From positions 9,009,356-9,073,355 of the forward strand of contig NZ_QFRX01000001.1 in the NCBI RefSeq assembly GCF_003143935.1: a DNA stretch of 64,000 bases. The letters are read 5' to 3'. The position numbers and the translations under genes were made by a program. Source of the stretch: Streptomyces sp. Act143. Lineage in GTDB: Bacteria > Actinomycetota > Actinomycetes > Streptomycetales > Streptomycetaceae. This document shows, in pieces, positions 44,927-52,937 of this stretch (position 1 is the first letter of the stretch; the number at the start of each line of letters is the position of its first letter). The notes beneath the pieces were generated by a model. The model was not told the DNA's origin. It saw nothing but the letters and a program-made list of their open reading frames with translations, and made no database searches.

Positions 44927-45372
44927 GCGAGCGCCACATCCACATGGCCGGCAGCGTGGTCGAGCGCCACATCATCAAGGGCGGCGGTGGCAGCGGACGC
45001 GACGTCTTCGAGTACGCCCTGCTGCGCGTCGTCCCGCGCGTGGAGCGCGGCGAGTGCATCAACGCCGGGGTGCTCGTCTACTGCCGCGCGCAGGGGTACG
45101 TCGGTGCCCGCACCCACCTCGACGAGGCCCGGCTGCGCGCCCTGGACCCGGACGCGGACGTGGCCGGCATCAGGGCGGCGCTGGCCGCCGTGGAGCGGGT
45201 CTGCGGCGGTGGCGACACCGCCGGTCAGGCCGCCTCCGACGACGCCGGACGGCGGTTCCGCTGGCTGATCGCGCCCCGCTCCACCGTCGTCCAGCCGGGC
45301 CCCGTGCACACCGGGGTCACGCTGGACCCGGCGGCCGAGACCGAGCGGTTGCTGGAGCTCCTGGTCAGGTAA
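44923..45372 (+). CDS. DUF3037 family protein
   Basis: 149 aa. DUF3037 features: FEYALLRVVPRVERGECINAGVLVYC and the C-terminal RFRWLIAPRSTVVQPGPVHTG. Function unknown. It is translated from an ATG overlapping the stop of the HipA-like kinase, so it is the likely partner or substrate of that kinase. Confidence 0.86.
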   Translation: MSERHIHMAGSVVERHIIKGGGGSGRDVFEYALLRVVPRVERGECINAGVLVYCRAQGYVGARTHLDEARLRALDPDADVAGIRAALAAVERVCGGGDTAGQAASDDAGRRFRWLIAPRSTVVQPGPVHTGVTLDPAAETERLLELLVR

Positions 45373-45397
45373 TGGATCACACCCGGGCCGCGCGGCG

Positions 45398-45426
45398 TTG
45401 ACACCGGGTGCCAGGGCTTCTAGCGT
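45398..45426 (+). promoter_or_regulatory. Promoter of the fabG-type gene
   Basis: TTGACA (45398-45403), 17-bp spacer, TAGCGT (45421-45426), a near-consensus vegetative promoter. Predicted start near 45433, giving a leader of about 120 nt. Confidence 0.85.
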
Positions 45427-45446
45427 CTCGTCTGCCGAAGGTACTA

Positions 45447-45523
45447 AGCGGTCGCTCACCGGATGGGAAGCGATCGGGCAGCGATCCGCAAGCGATCGGG
45501 CACTGGTCGGGCATCGATCGGGC
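45447..45523 (+). repeat. 11-bp iterated units in the 5' leader of fabG
   Basis: Five clear units (AGCGATCGGGC, AGCGATCCGCA, AGCGATCGGGC, ACTGGTCGGGC, ATCGATCGGGC) run from 45469 to 45523. Two weaker ones in the same register begin at 45447 and 45458. All lie between the promoter and the ribosome binding site, so they are transcribed. Confidence 0.75.
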
Positions 45524-45555
45524 CGCACATTCTTCAAGGGCGAGGAGAAGCAGCA

Positions 45556-46317
45556 ATGTCCACCACTGAGCAGCGGGTAGCCATCGTCACCGGCGCCGCG
45601 CGCGGCATCGGTGCCGCCACCGCCGTACGACTGGCCGCCGAGGGCCGCGCGGTCGCCGTCATCGACCTCGACGAGGCCGCCTGCAAGGACACCGTGGAGA
45701 AGATCACCGCGGCGGGCGGCCGGGCCGTCGCCGTCGGTGCCGACGTCTCCGACGAGGCGCAGGTCGAGGCGGCCGTCGCGCGCGTCGTCGCGGAACTCGG
45801 CGCGCCGACCATCCTCGTCAACAACGCGGGCGTGCTCCGCGACAACCTGCTGTTCAAGATGAGCGCCTCGGACTGGGACACCGTCCTCAACGTGCATCTG
45901 CGCGGCTCCTTCCTGATGACGAAGTACGTCCAGAAGCACATGGTCGACGCCGGCTTCGGGCGCGTGGTCAACCTGTCCTCCTCCTCCGCGCTCGGCAACC
46001 GCGGCCAGGCCAACTACTCGGCCGCCAAGGCCGGTCTGCAGGGCTTCACCAAGACCCTCGCCATCGAGCTCGGCAAGTTCGGCATCACCGCCAACGCCGT
46101 CGCCCCCGGCTTCATCGCCACCGACATGACCGCGGCCACCGCCGCCCGCGTCGGCATGGGCTTCGAGGAGTTCAAGGCCGCCGCCGCCACCCAGATCCCG
46201 GTCGCCCGCGTGGGCGAGCCCGAGGACATCGCCAACGCCATCGCCTTCTTCACGAACGAGGCCGCCGGCTTCGTCTCCGGCCAGGTGCTGTACGTGGCCG
46301 GCGGACCGCTCGACTAG
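45556..46317 (+). CDS. fabG: SDR family 3-oxoacyl-ACP reductase-like protein
   Basis: 253 aa short-chain dehydrogenase: TGAARGIG cofactor loop, NNAG, catalytic Ser in LSSSSALG and YSAAK. It is close to FabG, which reduces 3-oxoacyl-ACP with NADPH, but a second paralogue directly follows, so a specialised role in acyl-CoA or ketone metabolism is possible. GAGGAGAAG precedes ATG 45556. Confidence 0.88.
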   Translation: MSTTEQRVAIVTGAARGIGAATAVRLAAEGRAVAVIDLDEAACKDTVEKITAAGGRAVAVGADVSDEAQVEAAVARVVAELGAPTILVNNAGVLRDNLLFKMSASDWDTVLNVHLRGSFLMTKYVQKHMVDAGFGRVVNLSSSSALGNRGQANYSAAKAGLQGFTKTLAIELGKFGITANAVAPGFIATDMTAATAARVGMGFEEFKAAAATQIPVARVGEPEDIANAIAFFTNEAAGFVSGQVLYVAGGPLD

Positions 46318-46328
46318 GGAACAGGAAC

Positions 46329-47096
46329 ATGACTGCGGTGGAACTCCCCGAACTCTCCGGCAAGGTCGCCCTGGTCACGGGCGCGAGCCGCGGCATCGGC
46401 TACGGCGTCGCCGAGGCGCTCGTAGCCCGCGGTGACCGCGTGGTCATCACCGGCCGCAACGAGGACGCCCTGAAGGAGGCCGTCGAGCAGCTCGGCGCCG
46501 ACCGGGTCATCGGTGTGGCCGGCAAGGCCCACGACGAGGCCCACCAGGCCGTCGCCGTCGAGCGCGCCATGGAGGCCTTCGGTCGCGTCGACTTCCTGGT
46601 CAACAACGCCGGTACCAACCCGGTGTTCGGCCCGATCGCCGACCTCGACCTCAACGTGGCCCGCAAGGTGTTCGAGACCAACGTGATCTCGGCGCTGGGC
46701 TTCGCGCAGAAGACCTGGCACGCCTGGCAGAAGGACAACGGCGGCGCGATCGTCAACATCGCCTCCGTCGCGGGCCTCGCGCCCTCGCCCTTCATCGCCG
46801 CCTACGGCGTCAGCAAGGCCGCCCTGATCAACCTGACCCAGCAGCTCGCCCACGAGTTCGCGCCCAAGGTGCGGGTCAACGCGATCGCCCCGGCCGTGGT
46901 GAAGACCAAGTTCGCCCAGGCCCTGTACGAGGGCCGGGAGGAGGAGGCCGCGGCGGCCTACCCGCTCGCCCGGCTCGGCGTGCCCTCCGACATCGGCGGC
47001 GCCGCGGAGTTCCTCACCTCCGAGAAGTCGGACTGGATCACCGGCCAGACGCTCGTCGTCGACGGCGGCATCTTCCTCAACGCCGGCGTCGGCTGA
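46329..47096 (+). CDS. SDR family oxidoreductase
   Basis: 255 aa: TGASRGIG, NNAGTNP, the YGVSK active site and a C-terminal VVDGGIFLNAG. ATG 46329 lies 11 nt after the preceding SDR gene and has CAGGAAC upstream, so the two form an operon. Substrate unknown. Confidence 0.9.
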   Translation: MTAVELPELSGKVALVTGASRGIGYGVAEALVARGDRVVITGRNEDALKEAVEQLGADRVIGVAGKAHDEAHQAVAVERAMEAFGRVDFLVNNAGTNPVFGPIADLDLNVARKVFETNVISALGFAQKTWHAWQKDNGGAIVNIASVAGLAPSPFIAAYGVSKAALINLTQQLAHEFAPKVRVNAIAPAVVKTKFAQALYEGREEEAAAAYPLARLGVPSDIGGAAEFLTSEKSDWITGQTLVVDGGIFLNAGVG

Positions 47097-47108
47097 CCCG
47101 CGACGCGT

Positions 47109-47145
47109 GACACGGGCGCCGCTCGACAGAAACGGCGCCCGTGTC
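47109..47145 (+). terminator. Terminator of the SDR operon
   Basis: GACACGGGCGCCG (47109-47121) pairs perfectly with 47133-47145 over an 11-nt loop, 12 nt after the stop. No T run. Confidence 0.72.
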
Positions 47146-47272
47146 GACGTACGAACGCCCTATACGGGGACGTACAACAACCGCACAGACTCCTGACAGC
47201 GTTGCCACGATCCCGGCGGCCGAGAACCCGCCGGAAGACCCGGTTCGGCTCGCCCGGGGCTGCGGTATGGTC

Positions 47273-47287
47273 TGCCAACCCTTGGCA
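47273..47287. promoter_or_regulatory. Operator-like inverted repeat before the peptide-binding lipoprotein gene
   Basis: TGCCAA-CCC-TTGGCA, perfect 6-bp arms, directly downstream of a -10-like TATGGT (47266-47271). No convincing -35 box. Confidence 0.5.
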
Positions 47288-47309
47288 TGGCAGATCGAGG
47301 AGCGTGCGC

Positions 47310-48890
47310 GTGTTCAACCGGAACCGAGGCCTTCGTCGGATGGCGGCCTTCGCGTCCATATCGTCGCTGGTGGCCGGGTGCGGTGTCCTGTCGTCGGACT
47401 CCTCCGACGACAAGGGGCCGATCGTCGTAGGGACCACCAGCGCCCCCAGCACCCTGGACCCCGCCGCCTCCTGGGACAGTTCCTGGGAGCTGTTCCGCAA
47501 CATCTACCAGACCCTCCTCAGCTACCCCTCCGGCGCCACCACGCCCCAGCCGGACGCCGCCGAGAGCTGCGAGTTCAGCGACAACTCCAACCGCACCTAC
47601 CGCTGCACGCTGCGCGCGGGACTGAAGTTCTCCAACGGGGACCCGCTCGACGCCAAGGCCGTCAAGCACTCCATCGACCGGATCGGCAAGATCAACGTCA
47701 ACGGCGGCCCCGCCGGTCTGCTGGGCAGCCTCGAACGCGTCCAGGCGCTCGGCGACCGCGAGGTCGTCTTCCACCTCAACAAGGCCGACGCGACCTTCCC
47801 GTTCGTCCTCGCCACCCCCGCCATGTCGATCGTCGACCCCGAGGAGTACCCGGCCGGTGCGCTGCGCAAGGGCGACAGCGTCGTCGGCTCCGGGCCGTAC
47901 ACGCTGAAGTCGTACAGCGAGGACAAGGCCGAACTCGTCAAGTACGGCGACTACGACGGGTACGCCGAGCGCAAGAACGACGCGGTGACCATCCGCTACT
48001 TCAAGGACTCCGCGCCCATGGTCCAGGGCCTGAAGGACGGCTCCCTGGACGTCGCCTTCCGGGGACTGGGCGCCGACGACATCGTGACCCTGGACAAGGA
48101 GCAGTCCCACTCCGACCTCCAGCTCTTCGACGGTGTGGGCACCGAGATCAGTTACCTGGTCTTCAACCCCAAGGACCCCTGGGCCGGCAAGGCCGCCGTC
48201 CGCAGGGCCGTCGCCCAGATCGTCGACCGCGCGGCGATCGCTCACAAGGTCTACAAGGACACCGTCGAGCCGCTGTACTCCATGGTCCCGAAGGGCCTCA
48301 CCGGCCACACCACCGGCTTCTTCGACGACTTCGGCAACCCCAGCGTCGCCAAGGCCAAGAAGATCCTCCGCGGCGCCGGCATCACCCAGACCGTGCCCCT
48401 CCAGCTCTGGTACACCACCGACCGCTACGGCTCGGCCACCAAGGCCGAGTTCGAGGAGCTGAAGAGCCAGCTGGAGGGCTCCGGCCTCTTCCGGATCACC
48501 CTGAAGAGCCGCCCCTGGAAGACGTATGTGACGGGTTACCAGAACGGCGAGTACCCGGTGTTCGGACGCGGCTGGTTCCCCGACTTCCCCGACGCCGACA
48601 ACTTCATCGCCCCCTTCGTCGGCGACAAGAACGCCCTCGGCACGCCCTACCCGCAGCCCCAGATCACCGGCATCCTGCTGCCGCGCTCGCGCGGCGAGAG
48701 CGACCGCGCCAACGTGGTCAAGGACTTCGAGGAGGCCCAGCAGATCATCACCGACGACGCCCGGCTGGTGCCGCTGTGGCAGGGCCGGCAGTACGTCGCC
48801 GCGAACGACGACATCTCCGGCGGCGAGCAGGCCCTGGACCCGTCGACGATCATGATGATGGGCGAGCTCTACCGCAAGACGAGCTGGTGA
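47310..48890 (+). CDS. ABC transporter substrate-binding lipoprotein, family 5
   Basis: 526 aa. Lipobox LVAGC with Cys24 after a short signal peptide. The body is a family-5 (DppA/OppA) receptor: GTTSAPSTLDPAASWD, LRAGLKFSNGDPLDAKAVKHS, SGPYTLKSY. It probably binds peptides, opines or nickel-like ligands. Permease and ATPase genes are not adjacent, so it is an orphan receptor here. GTG 47310 stands 8 nt after GAGGAG; GTG 47304 is too close. Confidence 0.9.
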   Translation: MFNRNRGLRRMAAFASISSLVAGCGVLSSDSSDDKGPIVVGTTSAPSTLDPAASWDSSWELFRNIYQTLLSYPSGATTPQPDAAESCEFSDNSNRTYRCTLRAGLKFSNGDPLDAKAVKHSIDRIGKINVNGGPAGLLGSLERVQALGDREVVFHLNKADATFPFVLATPAMSIVDPEEYPAGALRKGDSVVGSGPYTLKSYSEDKAELVKYGDYDGYAERKNDAVTIRYFKDSAPMVQGLKDGSLDVAFRGLGADDIVTLDKEQSHSDLQLFDGVGTEISYLVFNPKDPWAGKAAVRRAVAQIVDRAAIAHKVYKDTVEPLYSMVPKGLTGHTTGFFDDFGNPSVAKAKKILRGAGITQTVPLQLWYTTDRYGSATKAEFEELKSQLEGSGLFRITLKSRPWKTYVTGYQNGEYPVFGRGWFPDFPDADNFIAPFVGDKNALGTPYPQPQITGILLPRSRGESDRANVVKDFEEAQQIITDDARLVPLWQGRQYVAANDDISGGEQALDPSTIMMMGELYRKTSW

Positions 48891-48917
48891 GTGGGGGCTT
48901 TCGGGGTGTGCGGTCCG

Positions 48918-48940
48918 TTGTCAGTGGTCGCCTGTAGGTT
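48918..48940 (+). promoter_or_regulatory. DNA-damage (PafBC-type) promoter of ung
   Basis: TTGTCAGTG (48918-48926), 8 nt, TAGGTT (48935-48940), full agreement with the RecA-independent damage promoter layout. Predicted start near 48947. Confidence 0.78.
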
Positions 48941-48979
48941 CTGAGCACTGAAGTGACCGCACGACATAAGGACGTTGAC

Positions 48980-49663
48980 GTGACCGACATCGCCATGCTG
49001 CCCGAGTCCTGGCGCGGGGTCCTGGGCGACGAGCTCCAGCAGCCCTATTTCAAGGAGCTGACGGAGTTCGTGGAGGAGGAGCGGGCGAAGGGTCCCGTCT
49101 ACCCGCCGCGCGAGGAGGTCTTCGCCGCGCTCGACGCCACTCCGTACGACCAGGTGAAGGTCCTGATCCTCGGCCAGGACCCGTACCACGGCGAGGGCCA
49201 GGGCCACGGCCTGTGCTTCTCGGTCCGCCCCGGGGTGAAGACCCCGCCCTCGCTGCGGAACATCTACAAGGAGATGAAGGAGGAGCTCGGCACGCCCGTC
49301 CCGGACAACGGCTATCTGCTGCCGTGGGCCCAGCAGGGCGTGCTGCTCCTCAACGCGGTCCTCACGGTCCGCGCCGGCGAGGCCAACTCGCACAAGGGCA
49401 AGGGCTGGGAGAAGTTCACCGACGCGGTCATCCGCGCGGTGGCCGACCGGCCCGACCCGGCGGTCTTCGTCCTGTGGGGCAACTACGCGCAGAAGAAGCT
49501 CCCGCTGATCGACGAGACCCGCCATGTCGTGGTCAAGGGCGCCCACCCCTCGCCCCTGTCGGCGAAGAAGTTCTTCGGCTCCCGCCCGTTCACGCAGATC
49601 AACGAGGCGGTGGCGCTCCAGGGCCACGAGGCGATCGACTGGACGATCCCGAACCTGGGCTGA
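48980..49663 (+). CDS. ung: Uracil-DNA glycosylase, family 1
   Basis: 227 aa. Motif A GQDPYHGEGQGHGLCFS with catalytic D67 and motif B HPSPLS with H189. It removes uracil from DNA in base-excision repair. GTG 48980 has AAGGA 8-9 nt upstream; GTG 48953 lies almost at the predicted transcript start and lacks a ribosome binding site. The promoter suggests induction by DNA damage. Confidence 0.96.
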   Translation: MTDIAMLPESWRGVLGDELQQPYFKELTEFVEEERAKGPVYPPREEVFAALDATPYDQVKVLILGQDPYHGEGQGHGLCFSVRPGVKTPPSLRNIYKEMKEELGTPVPDNGYLLPWAQQGVLLLNAVLTVRAGEANSHKGKGWEKFTDAVIRAVADRPDPAVFVLWGNYAQKKLPLIDETRHVVVKGAHPSPLSAKKFFGSRPFTQINEAVALQGHEAIDWTIPNLG

Positions 49664-49671
49664 CCTGCCAC

Positions 49672-49696
49672 GGGGCCGGTGCACCGGGTCGGCCCC
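49672..49696 (+). terminator. ung terminator hairpin
   Basis: GGGGCCG (49672-49678) pairs with CGGCCCC (49690-49696), 8 nt after the stop. No T run. Confidence 0.55.
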
Positions 49697-49708
49697 GCTT
49701 CGCCCTGA

Positions 49709-49731
49709 TTGTCGGTGCCTGCGGTTAGCGT
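49709..49731 (+). promoter_or_regulatory. DNA-damage (PafBC-type) promoter of the unknown gene after ung
   Basis: TTGTCGGTG (49709-49717), 8 nt, TAGCGT (49726-49731), same layout as the ung and dinB promoters. Confidence 0.72.
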
Positions 49732-49770
49732 CGGGTGCGACCAGGACGGCTTGAGGGTGTGGAGGACGCG

Positions 49771-50298
49771 GTGGCGGAGCGACAGGAGCAGGCGGCGCCG
49801 GACGCCGTGATGACGCGGATCGGACAGGTCGTCATGCTGCACCACGCGGGGGACCGCGAGGAGGCCCGGCACCGCTTCCTGGACCTGTGGGCGGAGATCG
49901 GCGAGGACGGCGACCCCCTGCACCGCTGCACCCTCGCCCACTACATGGCCGACGCCCAGGACGATCCCTCGGACGAACTGGCCTGGGACCTGCGGGCGTT
50001 GACGGCCGCCGAGGAACTGACCGACGACCGCCTCGCCGAGCACGAGAGCGCACTGGCGGTGCGCGCCCTGTATCCGTCGCTGCATCTCAATCTGGCCGCC
50101 GACTATGTGAAGCTCGACCGCTCCGACGCCGCCCGCAGCCACCTCCGCCGGGCGCGGGGCGCGGCGGACGCCCTCGCCGACGACAGCTACGGCGACGGGG
50201 TGCGAGCCGCGATCAGCCGGCTGGAGCTGCGGCTGGGGGAGGGGGACGGGGGCCCGTCGGGGGAGGGCGGGTGGGCGCCGCCGAGACAGCGCCCCTGA
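49771..50298 (+). CDS. TPR-like helical protein, possibly DNA-damage inducible
   Basis: 175 aa, entirely alpha-helical in character, with TPR-like helix pairs (AREEARHRFLDLWAEIG-type and LNLAADYVKLDRSDAARSHL). No catalytic motif. GTG 49771 is preferred: GGAGG (49761-49765) lies 5 nt upstream and the predicted RNA start is near 49738, which rules out GTG 49735. Because it has its own damage-type promoter right behind ung, a part in DNA-damage physiology is inferred; it could also simply follow the regulon. Confidence 0.78.
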   Translation: MAERQEQAAPDAVMTRIGQVVMLHHAGDREEARHRFLDLWAEIGEDGDPLHRCTLAHYMADAQDDPSDELAWDLRALTAAEELTDDRLAEHESALAVRALYPSLHLNLAADYVKLDRSDAARSHLRRARGAADALADDSYGDGVRAAISRLELRLGEGDGGPSGEGGWAPPRQRP

Positions 50299-50322
50299 CT
50301 CGCCCGGGCATCGACGCCGGGG

Positions 50323-50820
50323 TCAATGCCCGTACGTCTGCTCGCAGATCCTCGCCTCGGGGCTGTCCTTGTGCCAGCCGCCGTACTGCCTGCCGAGGCC
50401 GCACACGTCCGGGTTCTTCGGTACCGCCGTCGCCACGTCGGGGATCTCGACGTGCGGGCGCCCCGGGTGCTGCGGCCGGCCGGCCTCGGGGTGCGCCGGG
50501 TGGGCGGGGTGCTCGGGGTGCGTCCGCGGGGCCTGCTGCCGCGGCGCCGGTTCCGGGGCGGCGGACGGTGGCGCCGCACGGCCCGGGTCGGCCGTGCCGG
50601 GCTTCGCGTCAGGGGACGGGCCGATGAGTTCCAGGGCCTCCCGCGCCGGTGCCTGCACGATCTGCGGCTCGGCCTGACCGTCCGGCCGGGGCGCCGTCGC
50701 CGGCAGGGACGGCGCCGCCGGTGGGCCCGGGACCGGCGGGCGCTGGACCGTCACACAGCCGGAGAGGGCCGAGACAGCCACGGTGACCAGGAGCGTTGCG
50801 GTGGTCGTCGTTCGATGCAC
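50323..50820 (-). CDS. Proline-rich putative lipoprotein
   Basis: 165 aa. GTG 50820 gives a short leader (VHRTTTTATLLV...) with lipobox LSGC, Cys22. The mature part is low-complexity, rich in Pro, Ala and His (HPEHPAHPAHPEAG), ending in a small conserved-looking domain with two Cys (NPDVCGLGRQYGGW, ARICEQTYG). No known family. A longer start at GTG 50883 has a plausible GGAG but would give a poor signal peptide. Confidence 0.68.
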   Translation of the reverse strand: MHRTTTTATLLVTVAVSALSGCVTVQRPPVPGPPAAPSLPATAPRPDGQAEPQIVQAPAREALELIGPSPDAKPGTADPGRAAPPSAAPEPAPRQQAPRTHPEHPAHPAHPEAGRPQHPGRPHVEIPDVATAVPKNPDVCGLGRQYGGWHKDSPEARICEQTYGH

Positions 50821-50980
50821 CTGCGCAACTCTGCTGCTTACCGCCGGGTTCGGGACAGCGGACAAGCGGAGGTTGCCCCGCACGGGTGATCTCCGGCCCC
50901 GTACGGAGGGCGCGGCGGCGTCGGGGGTGACGGTGCCGAGGCGGGCGGGAAGGGCGACGCGGCACAGCGCTACCGCGGGT

Positions 50981-51616
50981 TCACGCTCCCAGCATGCCGT
51001 CCAGCAACTCCCGCAATCCCGCTCGCAGTTCGTCCAGGCCCGGCAGCTGCGCCCCGAACGACCCGGCCACGCAGGAGAACATCAGTCCGTCCGCCCAGGC
51101 GGCCAGCGACAGCGCATGCCGGGCCGGGTCGGTCGAGCCCAGTGCGGTGACGAGGACGGTCAGCCGGTCGCGGAAGCGGGCGCCGGCCGCGTCGAAGTAG
51201 GCGCGCAGCTCGGGGCGGCGGGTGGCCTCCAGGGCCAGCTCGTAGCGGGCCAGCGTCAGCGCGCGGTTGTGGGTCAGCGACCGGTGGGTCGCCAGGGCGA
51301 GGGCGTCCACCAGCGCGGGGAGGCCGGCGTCGGCGGCGGGCATCTCGTGCAGGCCCAGCACCTTCGCCTCGCGGTCCGCGAGTCGCCGTACGGCCAGCTC
51401 CAGGAGGGCCTGGCGGGTGCGGGCGACGTTGGACGTGGAGCCCGGCGGCAGCGCCGCCTCGTCGTCGACCGCCCGGTGGGTGAGACCGCGCATGCCCCGC
51501 TCGGCGAGCAGCGCGAGGGCGGTGTCGGCGACGAGGTCGGCGCGGGAGGCGGCGGTGGCGGACATGGTGGCCTTGGTGGTCGCGGCGGTCTTGGCGGTCG
51601 TCGTGCGTGCGGGCAT
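50981..51616 (-). CDS. TetR family transcriptional regulator
   Basis: 211 aa. N-terminal helix-turn-helix (LVADTALALLAERGMRGLTHRAV) and a TetR C-terminal ligand domain. ATG 51616. The divergent FAD monooxygenase gene and three matching operator palindromes between the two genes indicate that it controls its own gene and the monooxygenase. Confidence 0.9.
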   Translation of the reverse strand: MPARTTTAKTAATTKATMSATAASRADLVADTALALLAERGMRGLTHRAVDDEAALPPGSTSNVARTRQALLELAVRRLADREAKVLGLHEMPAADAGLPALVDALALATHRSLTHNRALTLARYELALEATRRPELRAYFDAAGARFRDRLTVLVTALGSTDPARHALSLAAWADGLMFSCVAGSFGAQLPGLDELRAGLRELLDGMLGA

Positions 51617-51636
51617 GGGGCACAACCTACCCGGCG

Positions 51637-51706
51637 TACTACAGGTGTAGTAATCGACACTACGGGTGTAGTAATCTCGGCATCGCTTCGCACTACACCT
51701 GTAGTG
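51637..51706. promoter_or_regulatory. Three TetR operators
   Basis: TACTACAGGTGTAGTA (51637-51652), CACTACGGGTGTAGTA (51658-51673) and CACTACACCTGTAGTG (51691-51706). The centres are 21 and 33 bp apart, about two and three helical turns. The first and third are perfect palindromes. Confidence 0.88.
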
Positions 51707-51740
51707 AGCGGATGGTGGGTGTCCCTGCCCAGGAGGAGTC

Positions 51741-52925
51741 ATGGCACAGCCCAAGAACGTCATCGTCATCGGAGGCGGTATCGGCGGCCTGGCCGCGGCC
51801 GCCGCCCTGCACCTGGGCGGTCACCGGGTCACCGTCCTGGAACGGGCCCGCTCGCTGGAGCCCGTCGGCGCCGCCATCTCCCTCGCCCCCAACGCGCTGC
51901 GCGCCCTGGACGTGCTGGGCATCGGCGACCTGATCCGCGACCTGGCCGCCTGGCAGGGCGACGGCGGACTGCGCACACCCCGTGGACGCTGGCTCTCCCG
52001 CACCAGTGCCACCGCCGCGGCGGAGCGGTTCGGCGGCCCGCTCGTGCTGCTGCACCGCGCCACCCTCGTCGACCGCCTCGCCGCCCTGCTCCCGCCCGGC
52101 ACCGTCCGCACCGACGCCGCGTCGACCCTCCTCGACCCCGGGGACGCCCGCTGCCCGGCCCGCGTCCGGACGCCCGACGGCGAGCTGGAGGCCGACTTGG
52201 TCGTCGCCGCCGACGGGGTCCGCTCCGCCGTACGGGGTGCGCTCTTCCCCGGCCACCCCGGTGCCGTCTACTCCGGCTTCACCACGTGGCGGGTCGTGAT
52301 CCCCGTCCCCGGCGTCGAGTTCGCCTCCCACGAGACCTGGGGCCGGGGCCGCATCTGGGGCACCCACCCGCTCAAGGACGGCCGGGTCTACGCGTACGCG
52401 GCCGCCGTGACCCCCGCCGGACAGCACGCACCGGACGACGAGCGGGCCGAACTGCTGCGCCGCTACGGCGACTGGCACGACCCGATCCCCGCCGTGCTGG
52501 CCGCCGCCCGCCCCGAGGACGTCCTGCGCCACGACGTGCACCACCTCGCCGACCCGCTGCCCGCCTTCCACCACGGCCGGGTAGCCCTCCTCGGCGACGC
52601 CGCGCACGCCATGCCCCCGACCCTCGGCCAGGGCGGCAACCAGGCCGTCGAGGACGCGGTCGTCCTCGCCCACCACGCCGACGACCTCGCCGCCTACACC
52701 GCCGCCCGCCTGCCCCGGACGACGGGCATCGCCCGCCAGGCCGTCCGGATCAGCCGCCTCAACATGACTCGCAACCGTGCCCTGATGGCCGCCCGCGACA
52801 CGGCTCTCACCGCGCTGTCCCAGGTCGGCCCCGCCCTCTTCCTGCGAGGTTTCGACGGCATCGCCGACTGGCGGCCCCCGCAGCCCCCGTATGCTGCCGT
52901 CGTGTCGGACACGGGCAAGCGTTAG
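51741..52925 (+). CDS. FAD-dependent monooxygenase (TetR-controlled)
   Basis: 394 aa, group A flavoprotein hydroxylase: GGGIGGLAAAAAL for FAD, DG motif in VVAADGVRSAVRG, and LGDAAHAMPPTLGQGGN. It hydroxylates an aromatic or polyketide-like substrate with NAD(P)H and O2. CAGGAGGAG precedes ATG 51741. The divergent TetR suggests induction by a substrate or drug; it resembles tetracycline/rifampicin-type inactivating enzymes only at the family level. Confidence 0.9.
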   Translation: MAQPKNVIVIGGGIGGLAAAAALHLGGHRVTVLERARSLEPVGAAISLAPNALRALDVLGIGDLIRDLAAWQGDGGLRTPRGRWLSRTSATAAAERFGGPLVLLHRATLVDRLAALLPPGTVRTDAASTLLDPGDARCPARVRTPDGELEADLVVAADGVRSAVRGALFPGHPGAVYSGFTTWRVVIPVPGVEFASHETWGRGRIWGTHPLKDGRVYAYAAAVTPAGQHAPDDERAELLRRYGDWHDPIPAVLAAARPEDVLRHDVHHLADPLPAFHHGRVALLGDAAHAMPPTLGQGGNQAVEDAVVLAHHADDLAAYTAARLPRTTGIARQAVRISRLNMTRNRALMAARDTALTALSQVGPALFLRGFDGIADWRPPQPPYAAVVSDTGKR

Positions 52926-52937
52926 GGAGATCTATCA

